Assembly (NCBI RefSeq): GCF_008831285.2
Contig: NC_045144.1
Coordinates: 13,629,858-13,693,857, forward strand
Length of the DNA stretch: 64,000 nucleotides
Reading direction: 5' to 3'
From: Nymphaea colorata
Taxonomy: Eukaryota; Streptophyta; Magnoliopsida; Nymphaeales; Nymphaeaceae
The notes beneath the pieces were generated by a model. It saw only the letters and a list, made by a program, of their open reading frames with translations. It searched no databases and was not told the DNA's origin. The first letter of the stretch is position 1. Each line of letters begins with the position of its first letter. The position numbers were made by a program, and so were the translations under genes. Of this stretch, positions 48,934 through 60,787 are shown one piece after another.

Positions 48934-51078
48934 AGTGTTAACACCTGAAATATTTTGTTCAACTTCAGGAGGCAATTCCAAAAACATACGAAGAATACAA
49001 ATGATTGTGAAAATGCTTAATTTCAAATTGAATTTTCAACCCAAACTCAATTAGGTTTGAATCTTGAATTTAACTCATAGCACAAATCCTAATGCAAAAC
49101 TACGAGTCCAAATCTCATTCCAGTGCACAATATTGTCTCTAAATTAGGTTTGCAACCCAAATCCATTTGCAATTGTCATTTTGAATCCAAATCAAACTAT
49201 GAATTCAAATATGAATTACAAATCCAAAATAGTATCCAACAAGATATAAAAAATGTCATCTGGGACCCATGTGTGGGCCCCACATAGCCTGCACGGCTGA
49301 GTCTCACCCAATGGTGAGGCCAATCCTAGGAGGCTAAATCAAACTTGAACCTATTGAACCTGTCAATCAATCTAGTCATGGACCAAATACTCTTTTACTA
49401 AACCCTACATACCTTTCACTAAGCTTAGTCAAAACACAATCCAAATTGGAATTAGCAAAAAACATAATTGAATGTTGTCTAAGTGTCAAAATCATCAAAC
49501 TGCATTGGATTTAGTTGAAGTCAAAGCGTGAATTGGACATTGACCATGATCAAACCATCCAATCAATTCAATTTTATGACAAAATTGTCTCTATGAATCA
49601 AGCTCAAATGATAAAGTCCTAATTTACGGTTTTAAGCAAATCAATTACGTGTTTGAACTTGTAAGTCATACGATTCAAATATACAATCATACAATCTCAA
49701 TTAGGGTTTTGACCAAGGTAAACCCATTTTCACTCAAATTTGGATAAAGATGTCTTTTATAATTCAATTTGACATAATAAATTTAAAAATGAATTGAATT
49801 GTTGAATTTATAGATAAGGGAAGTCTACAATTCAATGCAATTTAAATATACGGCTCTAGGTCAAAGCCTAGCAGACCCAAGTCAAACTGGAACACACCCA
49901 AGAGAGAGTGTGTGTTCAAAGTCAAAGTGAAAGCTTTTCTCGTCAAAGTTTTAATTATAATTTGAAACTATGTTTAAACCCAAAGTTTTAAATTAAAATC
50001 ACAATTTTGTTTGGTCAAAGTCATGTTAGACTTGACCTAAACCAAACCTACCTAGCTCATGCATGTGGACTAGGTGAGAGCATTATCGAAATAAAAAAAG
50101 TGCTAAAATTTCTTGGGAATTAACATGGGTGATGTGGCAGCCACAATCACCCAAGTAGTGATGACAATCTTTCCACCTAGGCGACCAACCATTGGTTGGT
50201 CCATGCCACCTTACAAGGGTGGACCAGCCCAAAGATGTCACACCAAAAGAATGTCTCCCAAGGAGGGGGATTTTCTTTCATCATCCAACCTCTCTCTCTC
50301 TCATTTTCCCATTTGATTGCTCCTAGTCTTGCTAATTTAGTGTACTTCATTGGACTCTTGCTTAGGATTTCTAGTACAAGGAAATCATCTTTGTACCCCT
50401 TTTTAAGGAAGAAGACCTTCTTCTTCTAACTTTGCTAAACTTGAATCTAAGCTTTGATTTTTACTTAGGATTGCTTGATTTAGAGAACTGGAAAAGAGAA
50501 GTTCCAAACACCAAAGCCAACCACAAGGTAGGGGTGATTCTAGCTTGTTCTTCATCCATGTTTGCTTCTTTCTATTTCTTTTCAAGTTCAATATTTATGG
50601 GAGGGTTTCATTTTAAGTTCTTATTCATGGCTGGGAATAATGTACTGTTAAGGTGTGCTACGTTCCAATGTACATTTTAATGCATTTTTCATGTATCAAT
50701 CAGGTTTTATAAAAAAAAAAACCCATGGATCTATCTTCTAAAAGGGCCCGAAGGCCCCGCTCCTTTCAAAAATAGCTTGCCTAAACCCATTTTCAACTCC
50801 TCACCATAAGAGGATTCTACAGTGAGAGTGTGATTTATATTTTCTGCAATATATAATCTAATCTTCTATTAAGGATGGATGCAATATCATGAATGTGATC
50901 CACCCTCACATGGAAAAAAACTTAGAGAAACTTGCTTGAGCATTCTCTTAATTTCCTCTATTTTGAGTCGTGCATTTCATTATCTAATTGATTAAGGGTG
51001 GTGGTGGATCATCATGGTTTGTGTGCTAAGAGGTTCTCTTTCTTATTTTTCATTATAAGAGGCAAAACATGTGTGTTT

Positions 51079-51111
<33 letters not shown>

Positions 51112-53200
51112 CATCTTATTGAATCTCATTTTTTCTCTTTAAAATAAGGTCAGAACTTGTTTTCAAACTGGTTTAAAGAAAGTAAATCTTCATTTTGGTA
51201 TTTGTAGTTCAAAACTACAAGATTATTTAATACTTTATCTCAAAACCTTGCCTATTCCAGCAATACATGTGTAAAAGTGCATGCATGTTGCTAAATTCAG
51301 ACCTTAATGCCATGAAATTTAGCTTAAAACGTCATAGTTTAGAGCTACTGCAAAGTTAATTCAGCTATGACTTTGCTATTTTCTATAGAACTAGAGAAAG
51401 TTTTAATCTCATTCAAACCAGCACCCTAAAAAAAAAATTTAAAGCTGTTGGTTTCATTCATACATTTCTAGATTTGCATGGGATTAATCAATATCTCAAA
51501 GTATTCCAAAATTATATTCAAAACCTAATTTTCATTTTTACCAAAATAGAATATCAAATGTGTGGAAATCATCCATAGAATGGATGAATCTTTTAGCAAC
51601 AACATCTAAAACCAATTTCACTTTTAGAAAATAAAGTTTCCAAAACTTTATGTCTAAGCCCAATGTGAATGCCCAACATGAATGAGAGCATGCCGTCAAG
51701 AGGAACATCCCTCGTGCTGATCTAAAGGCTTAACTTATAGAAAGACAAGCAAAATTTCAATAATTTGTCATCATTTTCTAAGGAACAAGCTCTCTAAAAA
51801 TTGATATTTCTGATTTTCAGCTACATAAATCAGTATGAAACCTGATTTTATGGCTATTTTAAAATAAAAGTTGATGTTATTGACATCTCCCATATATTTT
51901 AAAAGTTGATTTCAATATTATTTACATGATTTTCATAATTTTGATGATTTGATCTCAAGTCTCAAGCTTGTGGACTGCCTCCCTAACTCTTGTGCTTAAT
52001 AATATATCAAGCACACTTAGAGAAAGTCTTACATTCCAACCAAAAATCAATCTTTGTATGTGTGGATTATGAAATAAATATTTACATTGAATGAATGTTG
52101 AGAGATTATGAGAGAGAAGAATGAATGTCTCATATAGTTTATCTTCTTCTATCGTGCATCCACACACCAAAATCAATTGCACACATGAACATTCTCAAGA
52201 AATTAAGTATTTATATTTCAAGATACAAAAAAGTGGCCAAATCATATTGTAATAAGAATGTGAAAATCTCACCTAGTTTCAAAAGAAGACAGAAGAATCA
52301 TATCATAATTTGACCAAAATACGTTTGAAAACAATATATTGTCTAACATTTTGGAAACTACATTTCATCATAAGAGTGAGTTTATTTGGTAGCTAACTCT
52401 TCCCTAAAAAGAGAATTCACTTTAAATCATGTTCATATCTGATACCAAATCATGTGATTTGGCAAAAAAGGATTTCAAAATTAATCTGTTTGCTAAGAAA
52501 ACTTAGCTGTCTTTTGTTTGAAATCAATACATTTGCTACATGAACCTAGCCATTTTCCCAAAAACTTGATCACAAGTTGATCTTAATTCAATTCAAAATC
52601 ATGCAGTGATCTTGAGTTCACAACAAATAACTAGATCTCCACCTCTAAAACCTCAAATTTTCAAATAATTTTACAATTTATTATATAATATTTAATTCAA
52701 AATTACTAAATTATGAAGAAAAGGTCTAAACTCTTGGGTCAAAACCACATTCCAAGTCAATTTTCAATACCATTGCCATCTGATGACACATTTTTTGTAA
52801 TAAAAAAAATGGTCTCCAATTTGAGCATTGTTCAACTTTTCAATTTTGTTAAAATTTACCCAATTTCCTAAACAAACTAGTTGAATTTCAAATAGTTTAC
52901 CAAAATAAGTAAATTTTTCAAAAAATTTGTCCAAATTCTGTTCCAATTTACTTAAAAACAAGTTTAGAAATCACTTGTTCAAAACCAAGTTCAAAATGAA
53001 CTTTCAATTTCAATTTCAATTATCTACGCACAAACTTATCAGATTGTGCAAATGACTTGCACATGATCCGGGAAATACTTAGCCTCTGATCCAATTACCC
53101 CTGCTAAAGATGACAAGAATGGTTGGACATCGTACCGGTGGGCGGGTCCCTTTCTCTTAAGATTTTCTCAAAACCCAATTTGAAATTTTGCTGCTTTGTG
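48934..53200 (+). repeat. presumed giant LTR, copy 2 (diverged)
   Basis: Same architecture as 36751-39740. A zone rich in AATCCAAAT words runs 49020-49260. A leader-like block at 50110-50420 has a CT-rich stretch. Long AT-rich sequence then ends in CCCCTGCTAAAG, CATCGTACCGGTGGGCGGGTCCC and TTTTCTCAAAACCC (about 53098-53178), matching the conserved LTR-end block at 39645-39730. Short frames at 50113-50680 are open but unrecognised. Boundaries are inferred. A (TA)n tract sits at 51081-51111. Confidence 0.35.
51081..51111. repeat. (TA)n microsatellite
   Basis: Pure TA tract of about 30 bases inside the presumed LTR copy 2. Confidence 0.95.
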
Positions 53201-53920
53201 TAACTCCCCACACTCAATCAACACCTTAAGGACAGGAGGGGTGCTAACCAACAAGCATTCAACCATAGGATTGTTGGAGTAATTGTAGCTTAAAACATTG
53301 TCATTTGCAAAACCAGATGCAAGGACTACCAATCCTGGTGTATAAGCATATGAAACAAGATATGTATGAGGAAGTAGATATCGATATGCACTAGTGGGTA
53401 GTCTTAGTAGCATGATTGGAAAAAATAAAACCACCATTCTATAGACTGAGAATCAACATGAATAACATCAAAATTACCTATCTAAATTTAACAAGCATTC
53501 TTTTCAAAGGCCTCAAGATAATTCGACATGTATAATGGACAACTATTAGACAGTGAAACATTGTCGCACATGAAGAATTGTTAAGACAACTCAAAAGGGA
53601 AATTGTAACCAGCTATAAAGAAACCCCATCATATGTAGACAAAACAGAGTGAAACTTTCATATCATGCTAATTGATTTCATATGCTGCTCTAGGATTGAT
53701 AAATTGTCCACAATGCTTTGAGATGCTGAGTCGATGGAAAGAGGAAGAGCATAAGTTCAGGTAACTTTTCTTTGTCATTGGCCTTTGCTTGTGCAGAAAC
53801 CAAAAGGTTTGAGAAACTACGGAACATTTGATAAGGATAACTTACAAGTGACCCAAAGGTGTTGTCTGAGTCTGGTTCACTTGAGAAGAATATGTTGATG
53901 TCTGGCAAGATTTCCATGAA
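53168..53920 (-). pseudogene. possible exon remnants of an unknown host gene
   Basis: Protein-like minus-strand segments. At about 53920-53850 a block preceded by AATACAG and followed by GTAAGT reads MEILPDINIFFSSEPDSDNT. A second (about 53800-53690) reads KANDKEKLPELMLFLFPSTQ. A third (53437-53168) reads NDNVLSYNYSNNPMVECLL. The splice-like borders suggest true exons, but I do not recognise the family. Confidence 0.3.
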
Positions 53921-55259
53921 AACTGTATTTGGAAGAAGAAAAAATTAGGAAAGTTGGTATTGAAGGAAACATAGAAATACTTGACACTACTTTGTTTGTA
54001 TTAACCCTAACAGAATGTATCATTTCCTAGTTTTAACATCATTGTTGAGCCTTTTTGTATCTTGTAGCTTTCAAACCTTGAAGGCTTGAACTGAGTTGCC
54101 ATAGAACTCAACCTACGTTCAACTATTGATAAAAGAATCGATTACTCCAATTGACAAACTTTTTTTGCTGTCTGGATTTGCAGAAAAGCTACCTCATATG
54201 ATGAAGGTTAATTTCTTTATATTCTTAAGGCACTTGGCAGTGAATCACAAAGGCATCTAGAGGACTGTTTATAAGAATATTGGCATCACTCTCTTTTGCC
54301 ATAGAACACTTAAGATAGATATTATGTGTTATTAACTTTATTTTTCAAAAGAAAATCTGTTGTCTTACATTGATGAATTCCTACCTATTGGTGCCTAAGG
54401 GTTTGCTTTTCTATCATCTGTTAGAGGTTTCTTGCTCTGTTTCTCAAACCCAAGAAGGATCACAAGTACCGTATGCACTGAACTTCTACCACCATTCTAT
54501 GGGCTATAGAGCCTTCATCTCGAGCATTATTAATTTCTTTAAAGGGTTAAACATATTTCAAAAGAAATTGTATTCAGAGCCATCATCTACCACCCTATCT
54601 ACTGAACACCATTCTATTGGCCACATAGCCATCGTCTTGAGCATTTAAGATTGTAATCAGCTAATTCTACGTTGGGTTATGTTTTAAATTTCAGCTACGA
54701 AATATGTAATCTACCAAATTTTAGGTGGTGTCTGCATTTTTTCTTAATGACAAATTTTCGTGCAGCCTTCACTTCTTTTTTTTACAGGCTGAATTAGTAA
54801 ATTTGTTACAAAATCATCAATTTGGAGAGAAGAAAGTTAGCTACTGGTGATGAAGGTTCAAAAATATTGCTTAGGAAATTGTTATGTACTTTACACATTG
54901 CTGATCAACTCTGCTATTGAGGTAGTATAGAAATACATTTATGTTTGCTTTTCATATGCTATTTTTATGGATATCAATTTTGATTCCTTCCGTTTTTACA
55001 GCCTTATGACTGTTTGCATTCAAATGGCATCTTATAGAATTTGAATTGCAGCAACACTATATGTAGGTATTTTAATGTACGGAACAAGGACAAGCATAGG
55101 AGTTGGTGTGGCCTCCTAAAAATATTGATGTAGTGTTAATTTCATTAGATGTATGCAATATTTAAATCCTTTATAGAATTTTACTATTGAATCAGGTTTT
55201 TTTTTTCATTCATAATGGACATACTAGTGATAAAGTGCATCGAAAAAGGCAAAGAATGG
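53921..55259. other. unassigned stretch
   Basis: A 92-codon plus-strand frame at 54370-54648 includes a loosely repeated YHHSMGYRAFISSI / EHHSIGHIAIVLSI pattern, reflecting an internal DNA repeat (CACCATTCTAT). Not recognised as a gene. Confidence 0.3.
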
Positions 55260-55481
55260 CAGGGTCACCTCTAAACAGTGAAATAAATCACCTCTAAACC
55301 TAGAGTAATGGCAACCTAAGCTTTTAAGGTGACTTTTTCACTGGTGGAGCTAGCTGTAGTGATGAAATAGTTGACAACTCTACCGATGACATGCATTCAC
55401 CGCTATAGGCTACCCGAACACGACAAACAGCAGTGACAGTATCGGCATTACTTTCACCGGTATAGGCTTGTTTTTGTAGTG
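55260..55481 (-). mobile_element. CACTA transposon terminal fragment
   Basis: The right edge is TTTTTGTAGTG, the inverse of CACTACAAAAA. Inside it are several copies of a short subterminal motif (CACCGGTATAGGC, CACCGCTATAGGC, and variants near 55400), as typical of CACTA/EnSpm ends. The other end and any transposase are not seen here. Confidence 0.6.
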
Positions 55482-57573
55482 AATTCTAAGGAAGGAGAGT
55501 TTTATGCAGATATAGTTATGTAGATGTGAAGATTGATACTGGTTAAGTGGTATAGCTGCCTTTTCTCATCAGTGTGTTTCGCTTAGTGCCTGATGCCTGA
55601 AAAATTTTTTGGTCTCCTGATCCTTTTTTTGGAGTAAAAGTAGGTAAACTAGCTACCACCTGGCATATCCTTAGTTGGAAATTTTTCTTTGTTAAATTGA
55701 GCATTAACTCATCCTATATGCATCAATTGTTATAGCATAATTGGTTGCATGGGCAGATGTGTAGAAGACATGTTGCTTGTTTGGTTCCCAAGGGTTTTAC
55801 ATTCCTGGGCTGTGAGAAGTGAGATCCTGACACTCAAGTTCAAGGGTGTCCCACACCCCGGCCCACCCAGATTTGATGCAGCCAAGACCCTAGAAGCAAG
55901 GAGAATTAGGGGGGGGGGCGGGGAGGGTGGGGGGAGGTTCTTTTCGATCTTTTTAGGTCAATTCACCTTAGCAAAAGTTAAATGGTAAAAATACCTACAC
56001 TAATTACAAGACACAAAATCAATGGAAAGAACTGATCTCAACAAAATTGATAGCCTCAAAATTAAGAAATATTGTTTTAAATTAAATATATTATGAATAG
56101 GTCAAAGGCCCTCTTCCCTTATGCTGCCCACTTGGATTGATGTATACATCGGGACCTGGGTAAGACTTCGTCTACTTTACTGTTTGTGAGTTTTTTTCTT
56201 TCATTTAAATGTACGTTTTTTCAAAAAATAAACAACGAATTAAGGAACACAAACGTTCAAAGAAAAGAAAACAAGTACACGATATGTGTGCACAAGGCTT
56301 ATTAATGTTAGATTTAGTTGCTACTAATCAAAATCTTTTTCAAATATATTTTTTTGACTTTTTAATTTTCTATATCCACTAAAATTTTCATTACATTAAA
56401 TAATTACAGCATTGAATTTATTCTAGTTGAGACAAAAAAGTGGTTCTAAAATCATTCTCTTCCTTCTTGTTGTAATGTTTTATTTCCCAAAGATCTTATA
56501 ATTTGTCATCAACTTTTGGAAAACTTATTTTTCCTCCAATGCAGCATCTTTATAAAGCTGTAAATCCTTGAAAATTTCTCTATTTTATTTATGTGGCAAC
56601 ATGTTGGTTGAAGAATAAAGTTTGTTACTTAGAGCTACATATCAAGGGTACATTTCTTAATCATTTTCATTTCTTGATAATAAAGAGAGAAAATCCATGA
56701 AAATTTCTCAATTTTATTTTTGTGGCAATATTTTGGTTGTAAAATAAAAGCTGTTATTTGGAGCTACATATCAAGGGTACATTTCTTGACCGTTTTCATT
56801 TCTTCACAGTAATTATAAGCGCATTCCTTCCCAGTGCATGTAACCTACATAACAAAAATTAGTAATGCTTTGTAAAAAATTTTAAAAATTATGTTATCGC
56901 TTTCGTAAATGTTCCATTCCAACATTTTGATTTCCACTCATATGATACAGCAAATGAATCTCTTACTTGAATTTTTCCTTTTCATTCCATTCCAAACCAA
57001 GTCTTTTCATTTCAAATCAACCATTGATGTCATTCTAGCAAAAAAAAAAAAAATCTGACGCAACTATCCCTTTCTTCCACTTCTTTGCAAAATTCCTTTT
57101 TATTTTTTCAAAAACGCAAAGGGCTTGCTGTGTACACTCAGCCATTACCGTCAATGGTGGACGACCTTGTGAAAAAGCAAATTGAGCCCTTCGAGCTGCT
57201 AAGATCTCATCTGATGCGACAGAGCATTAAATGCATGGTCGGAATTCATTTCTTCGATATAATATTAAGACACGATCTGGGGCTCACAAGGGCTGACAAG
57301 GAGTTCAAATAGTTTGAACTCAAATCGAATTCCCTCACCAAAATTGTATTCAAACTTGACTCATCTATAAGTAAGAATTTAACTTGTAAGAATTCGACTA
57401 GTTTAAACTGGATTCGGTTTGGTTTGGCTACATAATAAATGTTCAAATATAATAAAGAACTAAGAGTAGCAACTAAACGAGTTAAAACATACGACGCAGG
57501 TCTAACATTGAGTTAAACAAGTTAAGCAAGTAAGTCAAGCTCAAACCTAACACTGACTTGAGTTCAGTTTGAG
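55482..57573. other. unassigned stretch
   Basis: A G-rich run lies at 55908-55936. Two near-identical copies of about 120 bp occur at roughly 56560-56690 and 56695-56820, sharing AAATTTCTC, TTATTTTGTGGCAA-like sequence, and GAGCTACATATCAAGGGTAC. No gene recognised. Confidence 0.45.
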
Positions 57574-57897
57574 TCAAAGCACAGAGTTTTCTAAGTCAAG
57601 TCCAACTCGAGCTACCCGGTGCCCCGTCTCCCCTCCAACACGCAAGTGGGCCTCTAACACTATCATGAAAGGAACTCTTTTTTCAAATGACCCACCAATA
57701 AATTCCAGTTGTTGGCCCAACCGAAGACCTCCAGGGAAATATGTTTCGCCCTTCTCATTGAAATGGTCTTCGGAAAATACGTGTCCCTTTGTCCCTTCAT
57801 CATTGAACATAAGAGGGTGTCGATTGACGCCGAAAGGTGGAATTGAAATATCGAATATGTCGTGCTTCCGGTGATTTTCTGTCCTCTTCCTAGTCAT
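57574..57897 (-). CDS. unidentified 107-codon frame, divergent to lectin pseudogene 2
   Basis: An open minus-strand frame whose ATG overlaps the antisense of the lectin kinase start codon. The translation is protein-like in composition (for example GGSFEKRVPFMIVLEAHLRV), but the opposite strand is also open for 101 codons. I do not recognise either. It may be a decayed exon or chance. Confidence 0.2.
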   Translation of the reverse strand: MTRKRTENHRKHDIFDISIPPFGVNRHPLMFNDEGTKGHVFSEDHFNEKGETYFPGGLRLGQQLEFIGGSFEKRVPFMIVLEAHLRVGGETGHRVARVGLDLENSVL

Positions 57898-58939
57898 GGC
57901 CCTTTAGCTTTCAAGATTCCTCTTGTTCTTCCTTTACATTCTAGCTCATATCGGTAGATCACTTGCAACTTCACCCAATGGCACCTTTCTCTTCAATAGC
58001 TTCTGCCAGTCAGACCATAACCTATCTGGCTCTGCAACTGTTACCAGGACTAGGGCTCTTCAAGTGACTAACGGTCAACATTCCATGGAACCAGGCATCA
58101 AAGGCAATGCATTCTTCACTGCCAGTCTACAGTTTAAGAATCCTATCGCTTCCAAGAGAACCAAATCATTTAGTACTCATTTTGTGTTCGCAATCGTCTC
58201 CAAAGCCCATCAATCAGGTGGCCATGGCTTCGCGTTCATCGTTGCACCGTCCCCCAACTTCTCCAATGCCATGGGAGGTCGCTTATTTGGCCTCTTCAGC
58301 ATCAGGAACAACGGAAACACAAGGAATCAAATATTTGTAGTTGAATTCGACATAGTTCAACAAACAAATTTGCATGATATAGATGAAAGCCATGTGGGTG
58401 TCGACATCAACGGTGTGAACTCCAGTGCCTCCGAACCGGCTGCTTACTATACAGGGAATCGCAAAAAAGAACAGGAGTCCTAGACGGCGAGACGCCCATT
58501 CAAGCATGGATAGAATATGATGGGCCGATGAAGCAGCTGAATGTCACCATAGCTCCATTGTCACACCAACTCAAGCCTAATTTCACACTCAATTCACGTT
58601 CCATTGATTTGTCCCCTGTTCTGCTTGAACACATGTATGTTGTATTCTCTTTTGGTACACAAAAGCTGGTAAGCAAGTTCTATATTTTGGCATGGAGCTT
58701 TGCAATGGATGGAAAAGTTCTAGAGTTGGACCTTTCACACCTTCCCTCTATTCCTCAGGATTGTACTCCTCTGTGGAAGTTTTTTAAGCTGTACCTATAC
58801 ATTTTTGTAGCTTTAGTGGCTCTATTGTTTATGATTGTCACATTTAGCATTTCTTATTTGACCAAAAGGAAGAGGAAGCTGACATATGAGAAGATAGAAG
58901 GCTGGGAGATGGACTACCCACATAAGCTTCCCTATAGAG
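57896..58939 (+). pseudogene. L-type lectin receptor kinase pseudogene 2, 5' part
   Basis: Close relative of the copy at 21-23 kb. The ATG at 57896 gives MAL, then TAG at 57905-57907 where copy 1 has Gln. The signal peptide continues (LSRFLLFFLYILAHI) into the lectin domain: TFLFNSFCQSDHNLSGSATV, FVFAIVSKAHQSGGHGFAFI, and VEFDIVQQTNLHDIDESHVG, the metal-binding region. After a frameshift near 58465 it resumes with LDGETPIQAWIEYDG, IDLSPVLLEHMYVVFSFG, a transmembrane segment near 58800-58860 (FVALVALLFMIVTFSISYL) with stop-transfer TKRKRK, and EGWEMDYPHKLPYR. It is interrupted after 58939 by a copia element. The kinase resumes at 63912. Pseudogene by nonsense, frameshift and insertion. Confidence 0.9.
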
Positions 58940-58982
58940 TGTTAACAAAAATACCAAGAAGGCTCTCAAAGTGAATTACTTG

Positions 58983-59149
58983 GGAGATGAAAAGTCAGGT
59001 ATCTTGGGAGATGAAAAGTCATGTCTCTTGGGAGATGAAAAGACATGTTTCTTGAGAGACGAAAAGTCATGTTTCTTGAGAGACAAAAGTCATGTCTGTT
59101 GAAAGATGAAAAGTCATGTCTGTTGAAAGTTGAAAAGTCATGTCTTTTG
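58983..59149 (+). repeat. 24-bp minisatellite in 5' LTR, 7 units
   Basis: Seven units of the form GGAGATGAAAAGTCATGTCT plus TTG, each with one to several differences. It lies about 30 bp upstream of the TATA box. Confidence 0.95.
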
Positions 59150-59178
59150 GGAATTAGAGACCCCTTATGTAACTCCTC

Positions 59179-59186
59179 TATATAAA
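59179..59186 (+). promoter_or_regulatory. TATA box of copia 5' LTR
   Basis: TATATAAA; the same site is at 63778-63785 in the 3' LTR, where transcription could in principle run into the downstream kinase exon. Confidence 0.6.
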
Positions 59187-59307
59187 GGAGCCTCTCCACC
59201 AAAGGAATGCAAGTAAGAAATAATAGAGCAGTGGACATAGGCCTATTGGCTAAACCACTTTAAAAATTAATGTCCCTTTAATTACTTTTTTATTTGAATT
59301 TCTAACA

Positions 59308-59320
59308 TGGTATTAGAGCC
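59308..59320 (+). other. copia primer-binding site
   Basis: TGGTATTAGAGCC directly abuts the 5' LTR. It differs at one base from TGGTATCAGAGCC, the usual plant copia site complementary to the initiator methionine tRNA. Confidence 0.85.
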
Positions 59321-59438
59321 ACTAGTCCTTGTTAGTGCTTCTACTAGATCCTAAGGATTACATCTTGTGTTGTTGTTTTTCATTCTTATAGAAGATCAAG
59401 AAGCATCATCAAATACAGGAGTCAACTCTGATACGGGT

Positions 59439-60330
59439 ATGAATTTTCTTGCTTCTCCTCTTCAGTACCCAAGCAATTTACAGCATTTCCTCACCATCAA
59501 GTTAAATTCTGAAAATTATCTTATTTGAGAATCTCAATTCACTTCAATCATGATCTCATTTGATCTTATGGGATATATTGATGGAAGCAAACCTGCTCCA
59601 TCAATGTGTAGATGTAGAACAACTAAAATTAGTTCAGAATATATTGAATGCCTGAGAAAGGATTAGTTACTTTTGAGTTGGATTAAGTCCTCTCTATCTG
59701 AAGCAATACATACCCAATGAGGTTTGGAGTGCTCTTAAGCAGTCATATGTTGCTCAATCCAGGGCATCGAATAATGTAATTAAAATCACAGTTTCAAGAT
59801 TTGAAAAAGGGGTCGAGTTTTATGATTTTTAATTAAACAAAGCAAAAGCTATTGCTCATCAACTAGTCATTGCATCCAAACCCATTGATGAAGATGATCT
59901 TGTTCTTCAAATTCTTAGAGGATTGCAAAGTGAATATCTTGCTTTCAAAGTCAGTACGAAAACTCGAAAGGACTTTATCTCTTTGAATGAACTTCATGCG
60001 CTTCTTCTCATACAAGAAGCCAACTTAAAAGAAGATGATTATCAAACTTTTGAATCTATTATGCCTACTGTGAATAATGTCTCAAAAGAACTTTACAATA
60101 AGCAAACCAACTATAGTGGTCGTGGTAGAAACAACTGTCAGCATAGAGGAGAAGTCCGAAAAAGTGAGCAATACAAAGGTGATCATCTTGTGTGTCAAAT
60201 ATGTGGCAAAGTTGGTCATATTGCAAAGTTTTGTTGGTCATATACTAACTTGCTTAAAGAAAAGAAGACAACGACTTCTCCAGCATATCATGCAGTTTCT
60301 TCTAGCACTCTGAATCAAGACATTGGGGAT
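59439..60330 (+). pseudogene. copia gag
   Basis: Capsid protein region. A possible start at 59439 gives MNFLASPLQYPSNLQHFLTI, then the NYLI box where Trp is replaced by a stop. Several further stops occur before 59923, where a long frame opens: LHALLLIQEANLKEDD and a basic stretch. A CCHC zinc knuckle (CQICGKVGHIAKFC, about 60193-60234) keeps all four ligands. The zinc knuckle binds the element's RNA. Confidence 0.85.
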
Positions 60331-60735
60331 GACAATTCGTATCCTGACTTCGGTGCAATTCATCACATCACCAATGATATCAATAACTTATCTATTCATG
60401 CCACATACAAAGGTGGAGATGCAGTAAAAATCAAAGATGGATCAGGTTTAAGAATTTTTTATATTGTTTATTCAAAGACATCTCAAAGTTTAGTTTTAAA
60501 TGATCTCTTTCATGTGCCCAAAATAACAAGAAACTTGTTATATGTACAACGTTTTTCTAAAGATAATGGAGTCTATTTTGAGTTTCATCCTAATATGTGC
60601 TATGTTAAGCAGCAGGGAATAGGGAAAATTCTTCATCAAGGAACTAGTAGTGATGGGCTATATAAGATAGACCTTAATAGCAGGAAAAAGGAAGCGCAAC
60701 TTGGAGACAAGCAGACTATTGGGCAATGGCCTTAA
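60331..60735 (+). pseudogene. copia protease region
   Basis: Aspartic protease that cleaves the polyprotein. The active-site box is YPDFGAIHHIT, where family members have DSGA: the Asp is kept but the next residue is Phe. It continues through LNDLFHVPKITRNLLYVQRF and YKIDLNSRKK. The frame then ends because of a 58-bp tandem duplication at 60672-60787. Confidence 0.85.
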
Positions 60736-60787
60736 TAGCAGGAAAAAGGAAGCGCAACTTGGAGATAGGCAGACTATTGGGCAATGG
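60672..60787. repeat. 58-bp tandem duplication in copia pol
   Basis: Two consecutive copies beginning CCTTAATAGCAGG and ending GGGCAATGG, differing by two bases (GACAAG versus GATAGG). Since 58 is not a multiple of three, it shifts the frame. Confidence 0.95.

Larger units (their letters stand above)
58940..59307 (+). repeat. copia 5' LTR (368 bp)
   Basis: TG...CA-bounded LTR. It contains seven 24-bp tandem units (58983-59149), a TATA box TATATAAA at 59179-59186, and a primer site immediately after its end. Confidence 0.95.

Noticed and set aside
58983-59149. CRISPR-like regular repeats
   Set aside because: Units are contiguous without spacers and lie in a plant LTR.
58966-59238. Minus-strand 90-codon frame with repeated RHDF/NMTF units
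   Set aside because: It is the antisense of the LTR minisatellite, not a gene.
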